From the IMG/VR virus record IMGVR_UViG_3300038701_000778, positions 1-40,622 of that record: 40,622 nucleotides of DNA; one strand, given 5' to 3'. Source of the DNA: a virus. Position numbers and translations under genes: made by a program. The notes beneath the pieces were generated by a model that was given only the letters and a program-made list of their open reading frames with translations, made no database searches and was not told where the DNA came from. Of the stretch, positions 21,692-30,539 are shown in pieces; position 1 is the stretch's first letter; each line of letters starts with the position of its first letter.

Positions 21692-23442
21692 ACTATCCTG
21701 CCTGTTTTTTTTGTGAATGTTGCTGACCCAGCCTTCCCGGTAAACGTCATTGTCACTATCCCATCTGCTATCGTGAAATTGACCGAGTCAAGTCCGTGCG
21801 CGTGCACCAAGTCCTGAATAGCCAACAGATGGCTCTGTGTGAGCTCTACCGTCCCTTGCGATTGCTCATGGGTAAGGTCATCTATAACGATAACATGAGC
21901 CTGTGTGTACCCTACGCCATCTAATGTATGAGCATGTGTAAGGTCGTCTACCGATACCGTTACCCTTGGCGACAGTGACGCCCCATCTACAACATGCGCG
22001 TGGTACATATCAGATACGGTGATATTGTGCCGTTGCGTCAGGGAAACGCTATCCAATACCTGTGCGTGGTACAGGTCATCTGCTATCGCGCTTATCTCAT
22101 CACTCAGCGAAACTGCGAGTGTATCAAGCTCATGAGCATGTGATAGCCCGTCTACACTAATACCCTGACGTTGTGTTAGGTAGAGCCCTTCGTCAGTCTC
22201 GATAAAATTGCCACTGAATGGAGGGCTCTCGATGTACGAGTACACTCCGTTGATATGGCCGTGAAACAGCCCGTCAATGGCTATGTTCTGGGCCTGTGTC
22301 AGTGTGACGGTATCCAACTCCCCAGCGTGGAACATCGAAGCTATCTCGATATTCTGGACTTGCTGTATCGCTACCGTGTCTAAAGCATGAGCGTGAAATG
22401 AATCAGCTACGGTTATGTTCTGGGTCTGCGTTATCGATACTGTATCAAGTGCATGGGTATGGTCTAATGCTCCAAGACTGACTGTTACGTCACCGCCACC
22501 AGCCGCTATATACTCATCAGCGCCGATACTCGGAGTCGCACCCCACGAATCGCCATCAATGTCAGTTGACGGCCCACCTGTTATGGTCGTACCGCCCTGG
22601 AACAGGTTTCCGGTATTGCCGAGCGTGAAATCGCCGGTTGCATAATCGGGGAACTCATTGGCCCAATCGCTTCCGCTCGGCGCTACCGCATTTGTGCCGT
22701 CGCCATCGTCGGAGGCGCAATGGTCTATTGTTATCGTTGCGTTAAAATCATCAGTGCAATTAAATACCGCGCAGTTCGTAGCGACGTTTGATCCAGAACT
22801 GGTCTGACCTATACCTGTGCCGCAGTCGTAAATAACAGTCTGATAGATTGAAACATTCCATGTGCTCGACAGATTTAACGCTGGCCCAGTAAATCCAGTA
22901 AAAATGCTGTTCTGGATAATGATTTCTCTGGTTGCCCCGGAGGAAAACGCGCACCGAATCGCCTCTCCGCCAGTTCCAGCCCCGATAGATCGGAACCGGC
23001 ACGAATCGAAGCGTATGTCCGCACCATCTCCGGCAGTCATGTTGAATAAGTACCGATTGCTCGATCCAGTATTTAGCTGGAACTGGATTCCCTGGAACCT
23101 GACATGATCAGTTCCTGAACTAATATCAACCTCTTCGAAACCTCCAATCTCAAGTCTATAGCGTGTATCGTCCCACCCTGTCTTTAAAGCCTCGTCTCCA
23201 CTCGCCGCCTCGATGAGAATATAGTTGCTGGATCCGGTGGTCCACCCATTCAGGTCCAGTTCAGAACTATCTATAGTACCAGCTGATGCTCGTACGTAGA
23301 CATGGTGCCAGTCACCAGCAGTTACAAGGTCAGTCTGCTCTGCCGCCTCCCATGCATCTAAAGAGGTATACGCATCAGTCCAGGAGGTCCCGTCTGCTGC
23401 GCCTGTTGCGTCTGGATCTACATAACGTACTACCTCTGCCAT
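21679..23442 (-). CDS. Tail spike/fibre with beta-helix and His-x-His repeats
   Basis: 587 aa. The N-terminal part (about 1-320) begins VVRYVDPDATGAADGTSWTD and continues with DIRFDSCRFRS and REIIIQNSIFTG rungs, the pattern of a right-handed parallel beta-helix. The C-terminal part (about 328-558) has ten near-22-residue repeats, each with HAH or a variant, LD, a V-x-LTQ strand and a D-x-h-x turn. Phage fibres with HxH motifs, such as T4 gp37, bind metal along a trimer. It is probably a receptor-binding fibre. The ATG at 23442 is chosen for family-like start and position after the previous stop. Confidence 0.78.
   Translation of the reverse strand: MAEVVRYVDPDATGAADGTSWTDAYTSLDAWEAAEQTDLVTAGDWHHVYVRASAGTIDSSELDLNGWTTGSSNYILIEAASGDEALKTGWDDTRYRLEIGGFEEVDISSGTDHVRFQGIQFQLNTGSSNRYLFNMTAGDGADIRFDSCRFRSIGAGTGGEAIRCAFSSGATREIIIQNSIFTGFTGPALNLSSTWNVSIYQTVIYDCGTGIGQTSSGSNVATNCAVFNCTDDFNATITIDHCASDDGDGTNAVAPSGSDWANEFPDYATGDFTLGNTGNLFQGGTTITGGPSTDIDGDSWGATPSIGADEYIAAGGGDVTVSLGALDHTHALDTVSITQTQNITVADSFHAHALDTVAIQQVQNIEIASMFHAGELDTVTLTQAQNIAIDGLFHGHINGVYSYIESPPFSGNFIETDEGLYLTQRQGISVDGLSHAHELDTLAVSLSDEISAIADDLYHAQVLDSVSLTQRHNITVSDMYHAHVVDGASLSPRVTVSVDDLTHAHTLDGVGYTQAHVIVIDDLTHEQSQGTVELTQSHLLAIQDLVHAHGLDSVNFTIADGIVTMTFTGKAGSATFTKKTGRIVWTQ
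21772..22461 (-). repeat. Ten imperfect 66-bp (22-residue) repeats coding for HAH motifs
   Basis: The coding repeats begin HTHALDTV and end HAHGLDSV. Most units are 22 residues, one is 24, and one carries a 19-residue insertion with PPFSGN. The protein pattern is better conserved than the DNA, so the repeats are old or kept by selection on structure. Confidence 0.85.
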
Positions 23443-23447
23443 ATCAT

Positions 23448-23891
23448 CTACATCCCCGAATCCCGCAAGCCCGTCGGGCGCATCGGGACCCAAGTCAAGA
23501 CCGGGCTGTACCAGAAAGGGCCGGAGAGAGTGTCCACCTCCGTTACTGAGTATGCCGGTTCACTGACTGTCACATTTCCGCCTCCGTCGGTGTGTACCGA
23601 TCGGACCGCTACCGCCCACTCACTCCGATACGGGAATGAGAGCTGTAACGATGTCGTTGCAGTCGAGCCTATGAGCGATAAGGACGTGACAGGCTGTAGG
23701 GTAATGTCACCTTGCGCCATGTCCCACGCGTATACCTCGTACTCTACAGCGTCACCAGGGAGAAATGCATTACCATCTGAATCTGTAGTTACCGCGCTCC
23801 ATTCGAGCGTAGGGGTAGACTCATAGTAGACCTGTTGGCCTGCCGCTAGAGCCGCGACGAGAAGTAGGGCGATGATTAGTAGGCGTTTCAC
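23448..23891 (-). CDS. Secreted beta-sandwich protein with signal peptide
   Basis: 147 aa starting with GTG at 23891 (GTGA overlap). The N-terminus MKRLLIIALLLVAALAAG is a clear signal peptide, with likely cleavage after AAG or nearby. There is no lipobox Cys. The mature part resembles a fibronectin- or Ig-like beta sandwich (AVEYEVYAWDMAQGD and WAVAVRSVHTDGG). An exported phage protein next to the lysis genes could act at the cell envelope, for example in lysis or superinfection exclusion, but its role is not known. Confidence 0.72.
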   Translation of the reverse strand: MKRLLIIALLLVAALAAGQQVYYESTPTLEWSAVTTDSDGNAFLPGDAVEYEVYAWDMAQGDITLQPVTSLSLIGSTATTSLQLSFPYRSEWAVAVRSVHTDGGGNVTVSEPAYSVTEVDTLSGPFWYSPVLTWVPMRPTGLRDSGM

Positions 23892-24175
23892 GCTGTGAAC
23901 TCCGCAGTCGCAATGAGTGCATCAAGTGTCGCTTTGAGAGACTGAAACTCTGTTTGCAACTTCGCCTTTTCATCCTGCGCTAATGTCTCGAATGCCCCTG
24001 TAGGAGTGTAACCGTTGATTGTGGTTACTACGTCAGCGTACTTTGTAGGGATCGCTCCAAGGGCAGCACTCCCAGCCTCAATGTTTGACTTTGCCGTGTT
24101 ATACCGTGTCTGTACAGCCCTAATCTGAGCTGCTATCTCGTCGAGCCCTTGTTTTACTTCTGAATATGTTGCCAT
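23888..24175 (-). CDS. Hypothetical coiled-coil protein in the lysis region
   Basis: 95 aa, helical with two coiled-coil stretches (IAAQIRAVQTRYNTAKSN and LAQDEKAKLQTEFQSLKATL) around a Pro/Gly hinge. It has no signal or membrane segment. The start overlaps the holin stop (TAATG). Function unknown; it could be a virion or spanin-associated protein. Confidence 0.7.
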   Translation of the reverse strand: MATYSEVKQGLDEIAAQIRAVQTRYNTAKSNIEAGSAALGAIPTKYADVVTTINGYTPTGAFETLAQDEKAKLQTEFQSLKATLDALIATAEFTA

Positions 24176-24576
24176 TAGTGTCTCCCCTGTGTCCCTTGTG
24201 ATTTCTCGACTGTCCTATACGCCCCGAACCCGAGCAAGCCAAACATGAGCGGCCACAATGCTGCGGCATCTATGTGCGGCATATCCAGACCAAACCCCGA
24301 CGCGATAGGCCGGAACAGGAATTGATAGAATACCGCAAGCCCTCCAGTCCATCCGAGGAACGGTCTCCAGCCAGCAACAAATAGACTGCCGCTCTCGGCC
24401 TCAGACTTGTTGAGCTCTATCTGTGCAAGCTGTAGTTGCTGTTCGAGTTGCCGAGCCTTTAGCTTGTTCTCTTCGCCAGTTATCGCGTCTCGAATATCCC
24501 CGGCCAATGTCCCGGCACCTTCAATAGCCCCACGGACCGTGTCTTGACTTGAGAATAGATTGCCGAATAGTCCCAT
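24175..24576 (-). CDS. Holin, 3TM/GTA-type
   Basis: 133 aa. After a helical cytoplasmic part (ARQLEQQLQLAQIELNKSEA) comes the family hallmark VAGWRPFLGWTGGLAVFYQF, with two or three membrane segments and ending GFGAYRTVEK. This matches PF11351-like holins of phages and gene transfer agents. It would form the inner-membrane holes that time lysis. A second small membrane gene, the putative endolysin and an XhlA-like gene lie next to it. Confidence 0.85.
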   Translation of the reverse strand: MGLFGNLFSSQDTVRGAIEGAGTLAGDIRDAITGEENKLKARQLEQQLQLAQIELNKSEAESGSLFVAGWRPFLGWTGGLAVFYQFLFRPIASGFGLDMPHIDAAALWPLMFGLLGFGAYRTVEKSQGTQGRH

Positions 24577-24755
24577 TAGTCAGTGTCCGGGAAGACCGTA
24601 GAGAACCCGAGTAGGTTAGCAATGAGCCCAATACCCTGGACTACAACCGGTAACCAGTCAGGAGTTACGTCAGTCCCAAACAGTGCCCCGCCAACTCCAA
24701 GGAATACAACTCCCGAAATCATGAACCCGATACCTTTCCGTTTTCTTGCTTCCAT
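24576..24755 (-). CDS. Small two-helix membrane protein, possible second holin or antiholin
   Basis: 59 aa from the ATG at 24755, with AGAGG 6 nt upstream. A basic N-terminus (MEARKRKG) precedes two membrane segments, GFMISGVVFLGVGGALFG and WLPVVVQGIGLIANLLGF, giving an N-in, C-in hairpin. Its stop overlaps the holin start (TAATG). Such a hairpin in a lysis cassette suggests a holin regulator, but no family is recognised. Confidence 0.7.
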   Translation of the reverse strand: MEARKRKGIGFMISGVVFLGVGGALFGTDVTPDWLPVVVQGIGLIANLLGFSTVFPDTD

Positions 24756-24759
24756 ATAT

Positions 24760-25206
24760 CTACCTCTTGAATATCCTTTTGCTTTCCAATACACCTTCGC
24801 TAACGGTGATGCTGTGGTCATATGGCTCAACAGCGCCCCATGGGTCATATGTGACAATTCCGCTCCCGTTCCCGGCTACGAAATGATCCCAGTTATTAGC
24901 CCTATGATGGTATTTTAAAATCTCGAACTCTCCGCTCTTGCACACATAATCCGCAGGCATGTGGCCACGGTACTCAACGTCAACGCCGAGCATCCCGAGT
25001 ATCAGGTCAGGCCGTAAAATGTAGACATCCTCGCGCATGTACTTACGTTTCACGGCAGTGGTATAGATGTCCTCGCATATGCTCCGGGCATCGAGAGAGA
25101 CGTGGTTGTACACAACCCCGAACCACACGAGCGAGAATAGGTAACATCCATTGTCTCGGACGATAGGATAGTTTACCGCTATCCACGGGTCACGTTGCAG
25201 GATCAT
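24760..25206 (-). CDS. DUF261/C39-like papain-fold peptidase, putative endolysin
   Basis: 148 aa. A catalytic-looking Cys in RDNGCYLFSLVWF, a His in NNWDHFVAGNGSG and an Asp in VTYDPWGA are placed as in C39-like papain-fold peptidases. The DxGC plus DPW pattern is like DUF261 proteins, which I associate with Borrelia and relatives. Its position between two membrane genes of the lysis cassette suggests it cuts cell-wall peptides. No signal peptide is present, so export through the holin is expected. No other endolysin candidate is visible. Confidence 0.68.
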   Translation of the reverse strand: MILQRDPWIAVNYPIVRDNGCYLFSLVWFGVVYNHVSLDARSICEDIYTTAVKRKYMREDVYILRPDLILGMLGVDVEYRGHMPADYVCKSGEFEILKYHHRANNWDHFVAGNGSGIVTYDPWGAVEPYDHSITVSEGVLESKRIFKR

Positions 25207-25451
25207 GACCTATCCAAATGCTTTTCGATCATTCTCTTAATGTCCTTAGTGTCCTCGCTCATCGAGTGCAGTTCTGCCTTCATCGTCGCGTAATGCGTCT
25301 CAAGAATACCTATCCGCTGTGTGTTAGCGTCCACCTGAGATTGCACCCGCTCAAGCGTCTTTTTCTGGTTTGCTCCAAGCATTGCAAAAATCACACCAGA
25401 AAACGAAAGGATTATCCCAGCTATCAATACTACTACCGACCATATGTCCAT
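25203..25451 (-). CDS. XhlA-like membrane-anchored coiled-coil protein
   Basis: 82 aa. An N-terminal membrane segment (VVVLIAGIILSFSGVIFAML) is followed by a long coiled coil (LERVQSQVDANTQRIGILE and on). XhlA-type hemolysin or holin-associated proteins usually have the reverse order, so it may instead be a spanin-like i-component. The ATG at 25451 has GGAG 7 nt upstream, and the stop overlaps the peptidase start. It belongs to the lysis cassette by position. Confidence 0.7.
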   Translation of the reverse strand: MDIWSVVVLIAGIILSFSGVIFAMLGANQKKTLERVQSQVDANTQRIGILETHYATMKAELHSMSEDTKDIKRMIEKHLDRS

Positions 25452-25454
25452 TTT

Positions 25455-25766
25455 TTACTCCGTGCTCGTCGTTATAAGTTCCTGCGTGTATACCTTGCTC
25501 AGGTCAGATACCGGTATCTCAGGCTTTCGCGCTATGCTTATAGGCGCATACCGTCCTACAAATCCTGCATTCTCAAGTAGGTTGACAATGTCACTCAAGT
25601 CAAGCGCCGATGTGTCGGACCTATTTACCTGTATTGTTAAGTACCCACCATCCTCTAAGTCGAGCGTCTTCTTTAGCGTCCCGCCGGTCGAGGTCGGCTC
25701 GTAGAGAATGACCTTGTCACCGTTGGTCAGGACTTTCTTATCCCAGTATATATCCCAATGCTCCAT
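25455..25766 (-). CDS. Hypothetical protein after the spike gene
   Basis: 103 aa, beta-rich at the start (DKKVLTNGDKVILYEPTSTG), not recognised. The ATG at 25766 has AGGAG 5 nt upstream; a GTG at 25772 is also possible. It starts 8 bp after the beta-helix spike gene ends. It is perhaps a small spike or tail accessory protein. Confidence 0.65.
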   Translation of the reverse strand: MEHWDIYWDKKVLTNGDKVILYEPTSTGGTLKKTLDLEDGGYLTIQVNRSDTSALDLSDIVNLLENAGFVGRYAPISIARKPEIPVSDLSKVYTQELITTSTE

Positions 25767-25774
25767 ATGCACTC

Positions 25775-27610
25775 CTATGTCGTATCAAATGCAGCCGTTC
25801 CGGTATTCGTTCCAGAATCAGTATAGTTTGTCCCGTTGTTTGTGCTTCTCCCGCCTGAGATCTGGACACGGCTAACACCGGCAACCTCAACGCCTGTACC
25901 AGAACAGTTCCGCACATCTATCGATGATAGTTTTTGATCAGATGAAAATGCCTTTATGCCTATAGAATTCGACGCTGTTGCTGTGTTGTCAACATCATCT
26001 ATCATGGCTCCTGTGAGATTAGCCCCGCTTCCTGATAAGTATACCCCATATATAGTACATGATCCGTCTGTAGCGTCACAATTTGTTACCACAGTGTTGC
26101 TTATCTGGCACTGGTTACTTACAGAAGATACCATCGCAGACAACACGCCGGAATAGTCGGTGATTACGTCTCTAACAGTCACATTGTTTAACTGCGCTTT
26201 TCCAGTGAATTGTACAGATACACCGTATATCATTGGCTGCGTATTGCTGCTACCGTCTAGTACTATATCTGATAGTTGCTGTTGATTTCCGTTAGTTATA
26301 AGTACACCGGCAACACAATCAGTATCAGCCAGCAATATTTTACTTACCTGAGATCTATCGCAATTCTGCATTTCAAGCATGGAATCTGCAGAACCGACTA
26401 ACTTCACGTTAGATATGACTACATCATCACAATAATGCATCTCGACCAAATTATATGAGTTGCTACTGTCTGACCTTTTTACAGTCAAATCTTTTATTTC
26501 TATTCCGCTAACTTCGGAACCGGAAGATGCGAGCTGTTCTACTACATTATCTAATCCTGACATAACTATAGTCGTCGAATCACGCCCGGCACCTATTAAC
26601 GACACATTTTCCTTGAGGGTTATCACAGAGGTTGTGTTGAAATCACCCTGAGATAAGAACACAATCCCGCCGCCTTTCGAGGCCATAGCATCAATAGCTG
26701 CCTGGATCTGGACGTCATCATCCGTTCCATCACATACATAGCTCGTTTCCTCGGTGAAGTCTGCGGCTCCTACAAATACAGTATTACCCCGCGATATTTT
26801 TCTCCCTGAGTTGCCGAGAATCTTGAATGCAGCCTTATAGAAGCTCGTCTTTACCCAATTCTCTTCGACCTCACGGAACACACAATGAGTAAGCCCAGGT
26901 CCTCCTGGTCGCCGCTCGATGTCAACGGAGTAGCATTCTACAGTCGAGTCAATATCCTCGTAGATGCCTTTGTTATCGACAACGATAGATAGTGCATACC
27001 TATCCCCCGGTGTGATGTCGAACCGAGTCCCGTACAGAGACACACCGTAGATATGCTTTCGCTCACTCACAAGTATGCCGTGCCACTTGGCCCAATAGTC
27101 AGCGATAGCCTCGACCTGTTGCTTCCTCATGATCATATCGTTGGAGACTTCGAACGTCCGCACACCGGTGTTATAGATGTCCTCGTAGTCTACAAAATCA
27201 TCATGAGTAAACCCGTCGTCACCTGAGAACCGAGTAACGGTCTGACCTGCTATTGCTATCCCTACAATGTCTTGAGTAGACCCTGAACTGTTAGTCAACA
27301 GGATCTCTGCATACCCTGGACGTGACGTAGTATCGAATGTAGTCGTAGTAAACGTAGATGTCGGCTGCACAATTAGCCGTGCGCTTTTGACGCCGATTAT
27401 CTCTTTCCGACTTCTGCTGTTGGATACCTTTGATACCGATGACCCAGGAAGATTCTCCACAGGGCCGCCGCCCTTCTGTCCTATGAGATTAGCGTCTGTT
27501 ACTGGCTCGGTCCTTGTGTCTTGCCTCGGCCTATACCCTGCGGACCCTTGGTTGCTACCGCCGATACCGCCGGAGGCGCCTATAAGTGATGTGAAATCAA
27601 AGCTTGACAT
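25775..27610 (-). CDS. Tail spike with pectate-lyase-like beta-helix
   Basis: 611 aa. The N-terminal about 280 residues contain a Gly-rich start, then a beta-rich attachment region that includes SERKHIYGVSLYGTRFDITP. From about residue 290 the sequence is a Pectate_lyase_3-type helix: YVCDGTDDDVQIQAAIDAMA, then GGIVFLSQGDFNTTSVITLK, then many N/D-rich rungs to the C-terminus. Such spikes bind and often cut host surface glycans. It directly follows the tail-tip gene, with the ATG at 27610 two bp after the previous stop. The catalytic residues cannot be assigned by eye. Confidence 0.84.
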   Translation of the reverse strand: MSSFDFTSLIGASGGIGGSNQGSAGYRPRQDTRTEPVTDANLIGQKGGGPVENLPGSSVSKVSNSRSRKEIIGVKSARLIVQPTSTFTTTTFDTTSRPGYAEILLTNSSGSTQDIVGIAIAGQTVTRFSGDDGFTHDDFVDYEDIYNTGVRTFEVSNDMIMRKQQVEAIADYWAKWHGILVSERKHIYGVSLYGTRFDITPGDRYALSIVVDNKGIYEDIDSTVECYSVDIERRPGGPGLTHCVFREVEENWVKTSFYKAAFKILGNSGRKISRGNTVFVGAADFTEETSYVCDGTDDDVQIQAAIDAMASKGGGIVFLSQGDFNTTSVITLKENVSLIGAGRDSTTIVMSGLDNVVEQLASSGSEVSGIEIKDLTVKRSDSSNSYNLVEMHYCDDVVISNVKLVGSADSMLEMQNCDRSQVSKILLADTDCVAGVLITNGNQQQLSDIVLDGSSNTQPMIYGVSVQFTGKAQLNNVTVRDVITDYSGVLSAMVSSVSNQCQISNTVVTNCDATDGSCTIYGVYLSGSGANLTGAMIDDVDNTATASNSIGIKAFSSDQKLSSIDVRNCSGTGVEVAGVSRVQISGGRSTNNGTNYTDSGTNTGTAAFDTT

Positions 27611-27611
27611 A

Positions 27612-30539
27612 CTACCACCCGCCCCTCGGCCCATTTATGGCCGAGTTGATTGCATCGGCACCGGCATAGTCAACAACATAGTCGCTGGGCCTACCTGCGG
27701 GCTGTGTCAAGTTCTGCCCCTCTACGTTCCGAAGGTCGGCAAAGAATCTACCGAATGTGTCAGGGTCCGGGAATTGGTCACCGTTAGCAACGTCAAACCG
27801 TACAGACTCACCAGACACGTTGAATAGGTCGGTAGCAGTCCCACCCCATAGATACTTCTCAAACTCGTCTTTGACAATGTAGACTCCACGGACAATGATC
27901 CTGTTTGCAGATACTGAGTCGAGATGAGTTCCCACGCCACCGACAAGCCCTTCGCTTATCGTCTCAAGCGTTTCAGGGTCAGCCCATCCACCAAGAACAC
28001 AGCGGAACTTGAAGCAGCCGGAAGCGTCCATGCCTATGTACAGTGCTACAGTAGCATCTGCGATCCGCTTCAGGACCGACCATGGAGACTCATTTGGATT
28101 GATCACGGCCCACGGATGGGTAAAGGTATCAGTGTATATCACACCATTTTGGTCGGTGTATGTAATTGTCGGCTCGACATGGAATCCCACAGAGTCCCAT
28201 CCAGACTCGGCGTAGTCGTCTGCGTCTTTACTCGTGGCAGTGTTATCCACATACCAATCATAGGCACGTTTGGACTGTGTGAGCATTCCTGCATCTGCGT
28301 AGACAACCGCGCCGCTCGATACATTAACCCGGAACACGATTCTATCCGAATCTCCATCCGTGATAGTGTGGGTCACATCAACGCGTTCGTAGTAATCCTG
28401 CGTGGCATCGATAGCAAGAGCTTGTGTAGTCTCGTCATTCTGCCCGCTTGAGTCGTGCTCTTCCAAATCAAGTGTTACCGTCGCGGCGGTAGCGCACTTG
28501 ACATATACGCTCTGAGTGTAGGTTTCGCCCTTGTTTAGGGCCTTATTCCCGGTAAATAGGACAGTCTGTGAAATATCTCCCGCTCCAGCGGTACAATCAA
28601 TTTCAGCACATGCCGTGCCTATAAACTCTTCAACGGTATCACGAGCAATAACGGCGGAGCCGCCTGCGGTCCATGCCGTTGTGATGGTGGCGTTCTCAAA
28701 CCCTGAATCACTGAGGTAGTTTCTCACGTTCTTCTGCGTGCCTAACCGAGCTACGGTGTGGATAAGACTTGTATCTTCATCGGTGTCAGCGAGTTGATAG
28801 TTCTCCCACGTTGCCCCTTCTCTTTGGATTGATGTCGCTATGTCTGCTACGGCATCCTCAGCACTGACTGATACAGTGGTAACCCCTCCGGCATGCGAGC
28901 TACGCTTGTACAGTCCCGCGTCAACCTTGCCAACAAAGAACGGCTCCCAGTCTCCGCTGTACCATGTCTCTGCTACAACTCTCGTACGGGTCTGTAAGTA
29001 CTTCTGAGTGGAAAGGCCATTGTATCTCCCGTTAGTCGGGTCAAAGGCAAAGTACACATCGTCGTTGAACTCGCCGTCCTTCGACTCAAGCGAGAATGAT
29101 AACGTGTTCGCCCCCGCGCTCCCTGACATCGGCTCCTCTACCTGTGCTGACTTAGAGTAGCTGTAGACATAGTCTGTGACATCGCATAGGGTACGACCTG
29201 CACCCTCTCCGTTAAAGTCCCACACTATCCGCTCATTCTTCACGTCATTGAAGTCGTTCTGAATGTCTGCATCGGTGGCGACGTAGTTGGCAATTAACAT
29301 AGCATAGGCGTATTCGGTTTGAGCGTTGACCGAACCTGCCGTGTGGCCTACTGACATACATGGAAAGTTACTCACCTTCGCGGTAATATTACCAGACCAT
29401 GTCGTATCCTGGCTGACCTTGTTGATCCACAGTTGGCTACCTGCTGTCGTGCCGGTTGACAGGTCTATGGCTACGTCAATGGTCAACCACTGGTTGAGGT
29501 CTGTGTAGGTTGTGCCGTCATCGAATTGGGAAGACGCGAGGTATCTTTCCGTCCCGCCGTCATTCCATCTGACTTGGATAGAATTATTAATTTGGTCGTA
29601 GTACGTAGTGAATCTATGTGTAGCGTCTAACCGCCACCCGAGCAATCGCTTATTTGATGATGTGCCATAATCAAACCATGGCCGTACAACCAGCCGAAGC
29701 GTAAACGTCTCTGGCATGTCTATCAGATAGTCCGGCTCAATATCGGACAAGACGTTGGCACGGACGTTGTAGAGGTATTCTATCTCGGTCTCGGTCAGGG
29801 CTCGGTCGTAGATGCGGACGTCGTCGATGTCGCCGTGGAAATTGTTGGAATTATTGTTATTCGAACCTATATAATGAGATCCTCCGTCAATGGTTGAAAT
29901 CGTAGCATCGACCACGATGTGATACCACGTATCAAGCTCAAGAGAAGCGCCATTGCTTGACAATGCTCCATTGAGATACACGGAATTCAGTGTTATTGGT
30001 GCTGTAGTTATATTGATCTGTGGTGTCGCTGTTGCGAATACCTCCGTTCCTATCATAAGACCATCAATGTCACTGCCAAACCCGCCCGAAAACAGCATTG
30101 ACTGGTTAGATGCTGTAGCGGATGCTTTCCTGAACCAGCAGCTAAACGTATAACGAGCTGCTGATAATGCAAGCGTAGTGTCTACATTATCATCCACTCC
30201 ATCAAACCGCAGCGCCCGACCAAGCCCGGGAACCCCCGCGACCTGTACCGCCCCCGAAATAGTCCCGTCGTTGGCTCCAAAGTCATCGGTGAGCGTCGTA
30301 CCAGTGACGTTGTCCATGGTGTAGTGAGCGACTAACCCGGAGGACGGATAGTTGGCCGTGCCGATAAATGCGCTCTTGGTCCCTGTGAAGTTGTAGTCGC
30401 TTCTCGCGGTATTGTACTTGAGGTTATGCCCTGACAGTGGAGGGTAGCGAAGACCACGTGGATCGATGTAGAACCGCTCTTGAGCATTCCCGATGTCAAG
30501 CTCACTCTTCCATGCCGAGGATATGTGCTCGATGCTCAT
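27612..30539 (-). CDS. Large tail-tip protein with LamG and carbohydrate-binding modules
   Basis: 975 aa, the biggest gene. Residues about 68-260 form a LamG/concanavalin-like domain (SSGLVAHYTMDNVTGTT to DDVRIYDRALTETEIEYLY). A second lectin-like sandwich lies around 285-440. About 650-780 holds a CBM4/9-type module (NYLSDSGFENATITTAW and GETYTQSVYVKCA). The C-terminal part (NESPWSVLKRIADATVALY to the end) looks like a tail-tip hub region. It starts by TAATG overlap with the tape measure gene, the usual place of the tail hub, and probably combines virion attachment with glycan binding. Confidence 0.78.
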   Translation of the reverse strand: MSIEHISSAWKSELDIGNAQERFYIDPRGLRYPPLSGHNLKYNTARSDYNFTGTKSAFIGTANYPSSGLVAHYTMDNVTGTTLTDDFGANDGTISGAVQVAGVPGLGRALRFDGVDDNVDTTLALSAARYTFSCWFRKASATASNQSMLFSGGFGSDIDGLMIGTEVFATATPQINITTAPITLNSVYLNGALSSNGASLELDTWYHIVVDATISTIDGGSHYIGSNNNNSNNFHGDIDDVRIYDRALTETEIEYLYNVRANVLSDIEPDYLIDMPETFTLRLVVRPWFDYGTSSNKRLLGWRLDATHRFTTYYDQINNSIQVRWNDGGTERYLASSQFDDGTTYTDLNQWLTIDVAIDLSTGTTAGSQLWINKVSQDTTWSGNITAKVSNFPCMSVGHTAGSVNAQTEYAYAMLIANYVATDADIQNDFNDVKNERIVWDFNGEGAGRTLCDVTDYVYSYSKSAQVEEPMSGSAGANTLSFSLESKDGEFNDDVYFAFDPTNGRYNGLSTQKYLQTRTRVVAETWYSGDWEPFFVGKVDAGLYKRSSHAGGVTTVSVSAEDAVADIATSIQREGATWENYQLADTDEDTSLIHTVARLGTQKNVRNYLSDSGFENATITTAWTAGGSAVIARDTVEEFIGTACAEIDCTAGAGDISQTVLFTGNKALNKGETYTQSVYVKCATAATVTLDLEEHDSSGQNDETTQALAIDATQDYYERVDVTHTITDGDSDRIVFRVNVSSGAVVYADAGMLTQSKRAYDWYVDNTATSKDADDYAESGWDSVGFHVEPTITYTDQNGVIYTDTFTHPWAVINPNESPWSVLKRIADATVALYIGMDASGCFKFRCVLGGWADPETLETISEGLVGGVGTHLDSVSANRIIVRGVYIVKDEFEKYLWGGTATDLFNVSGESVRFDVANGDQFPDPDTFGRFFADLRNVEGQNLTQPAGRPSDYVVDYAGADAINSAINGPRGGW

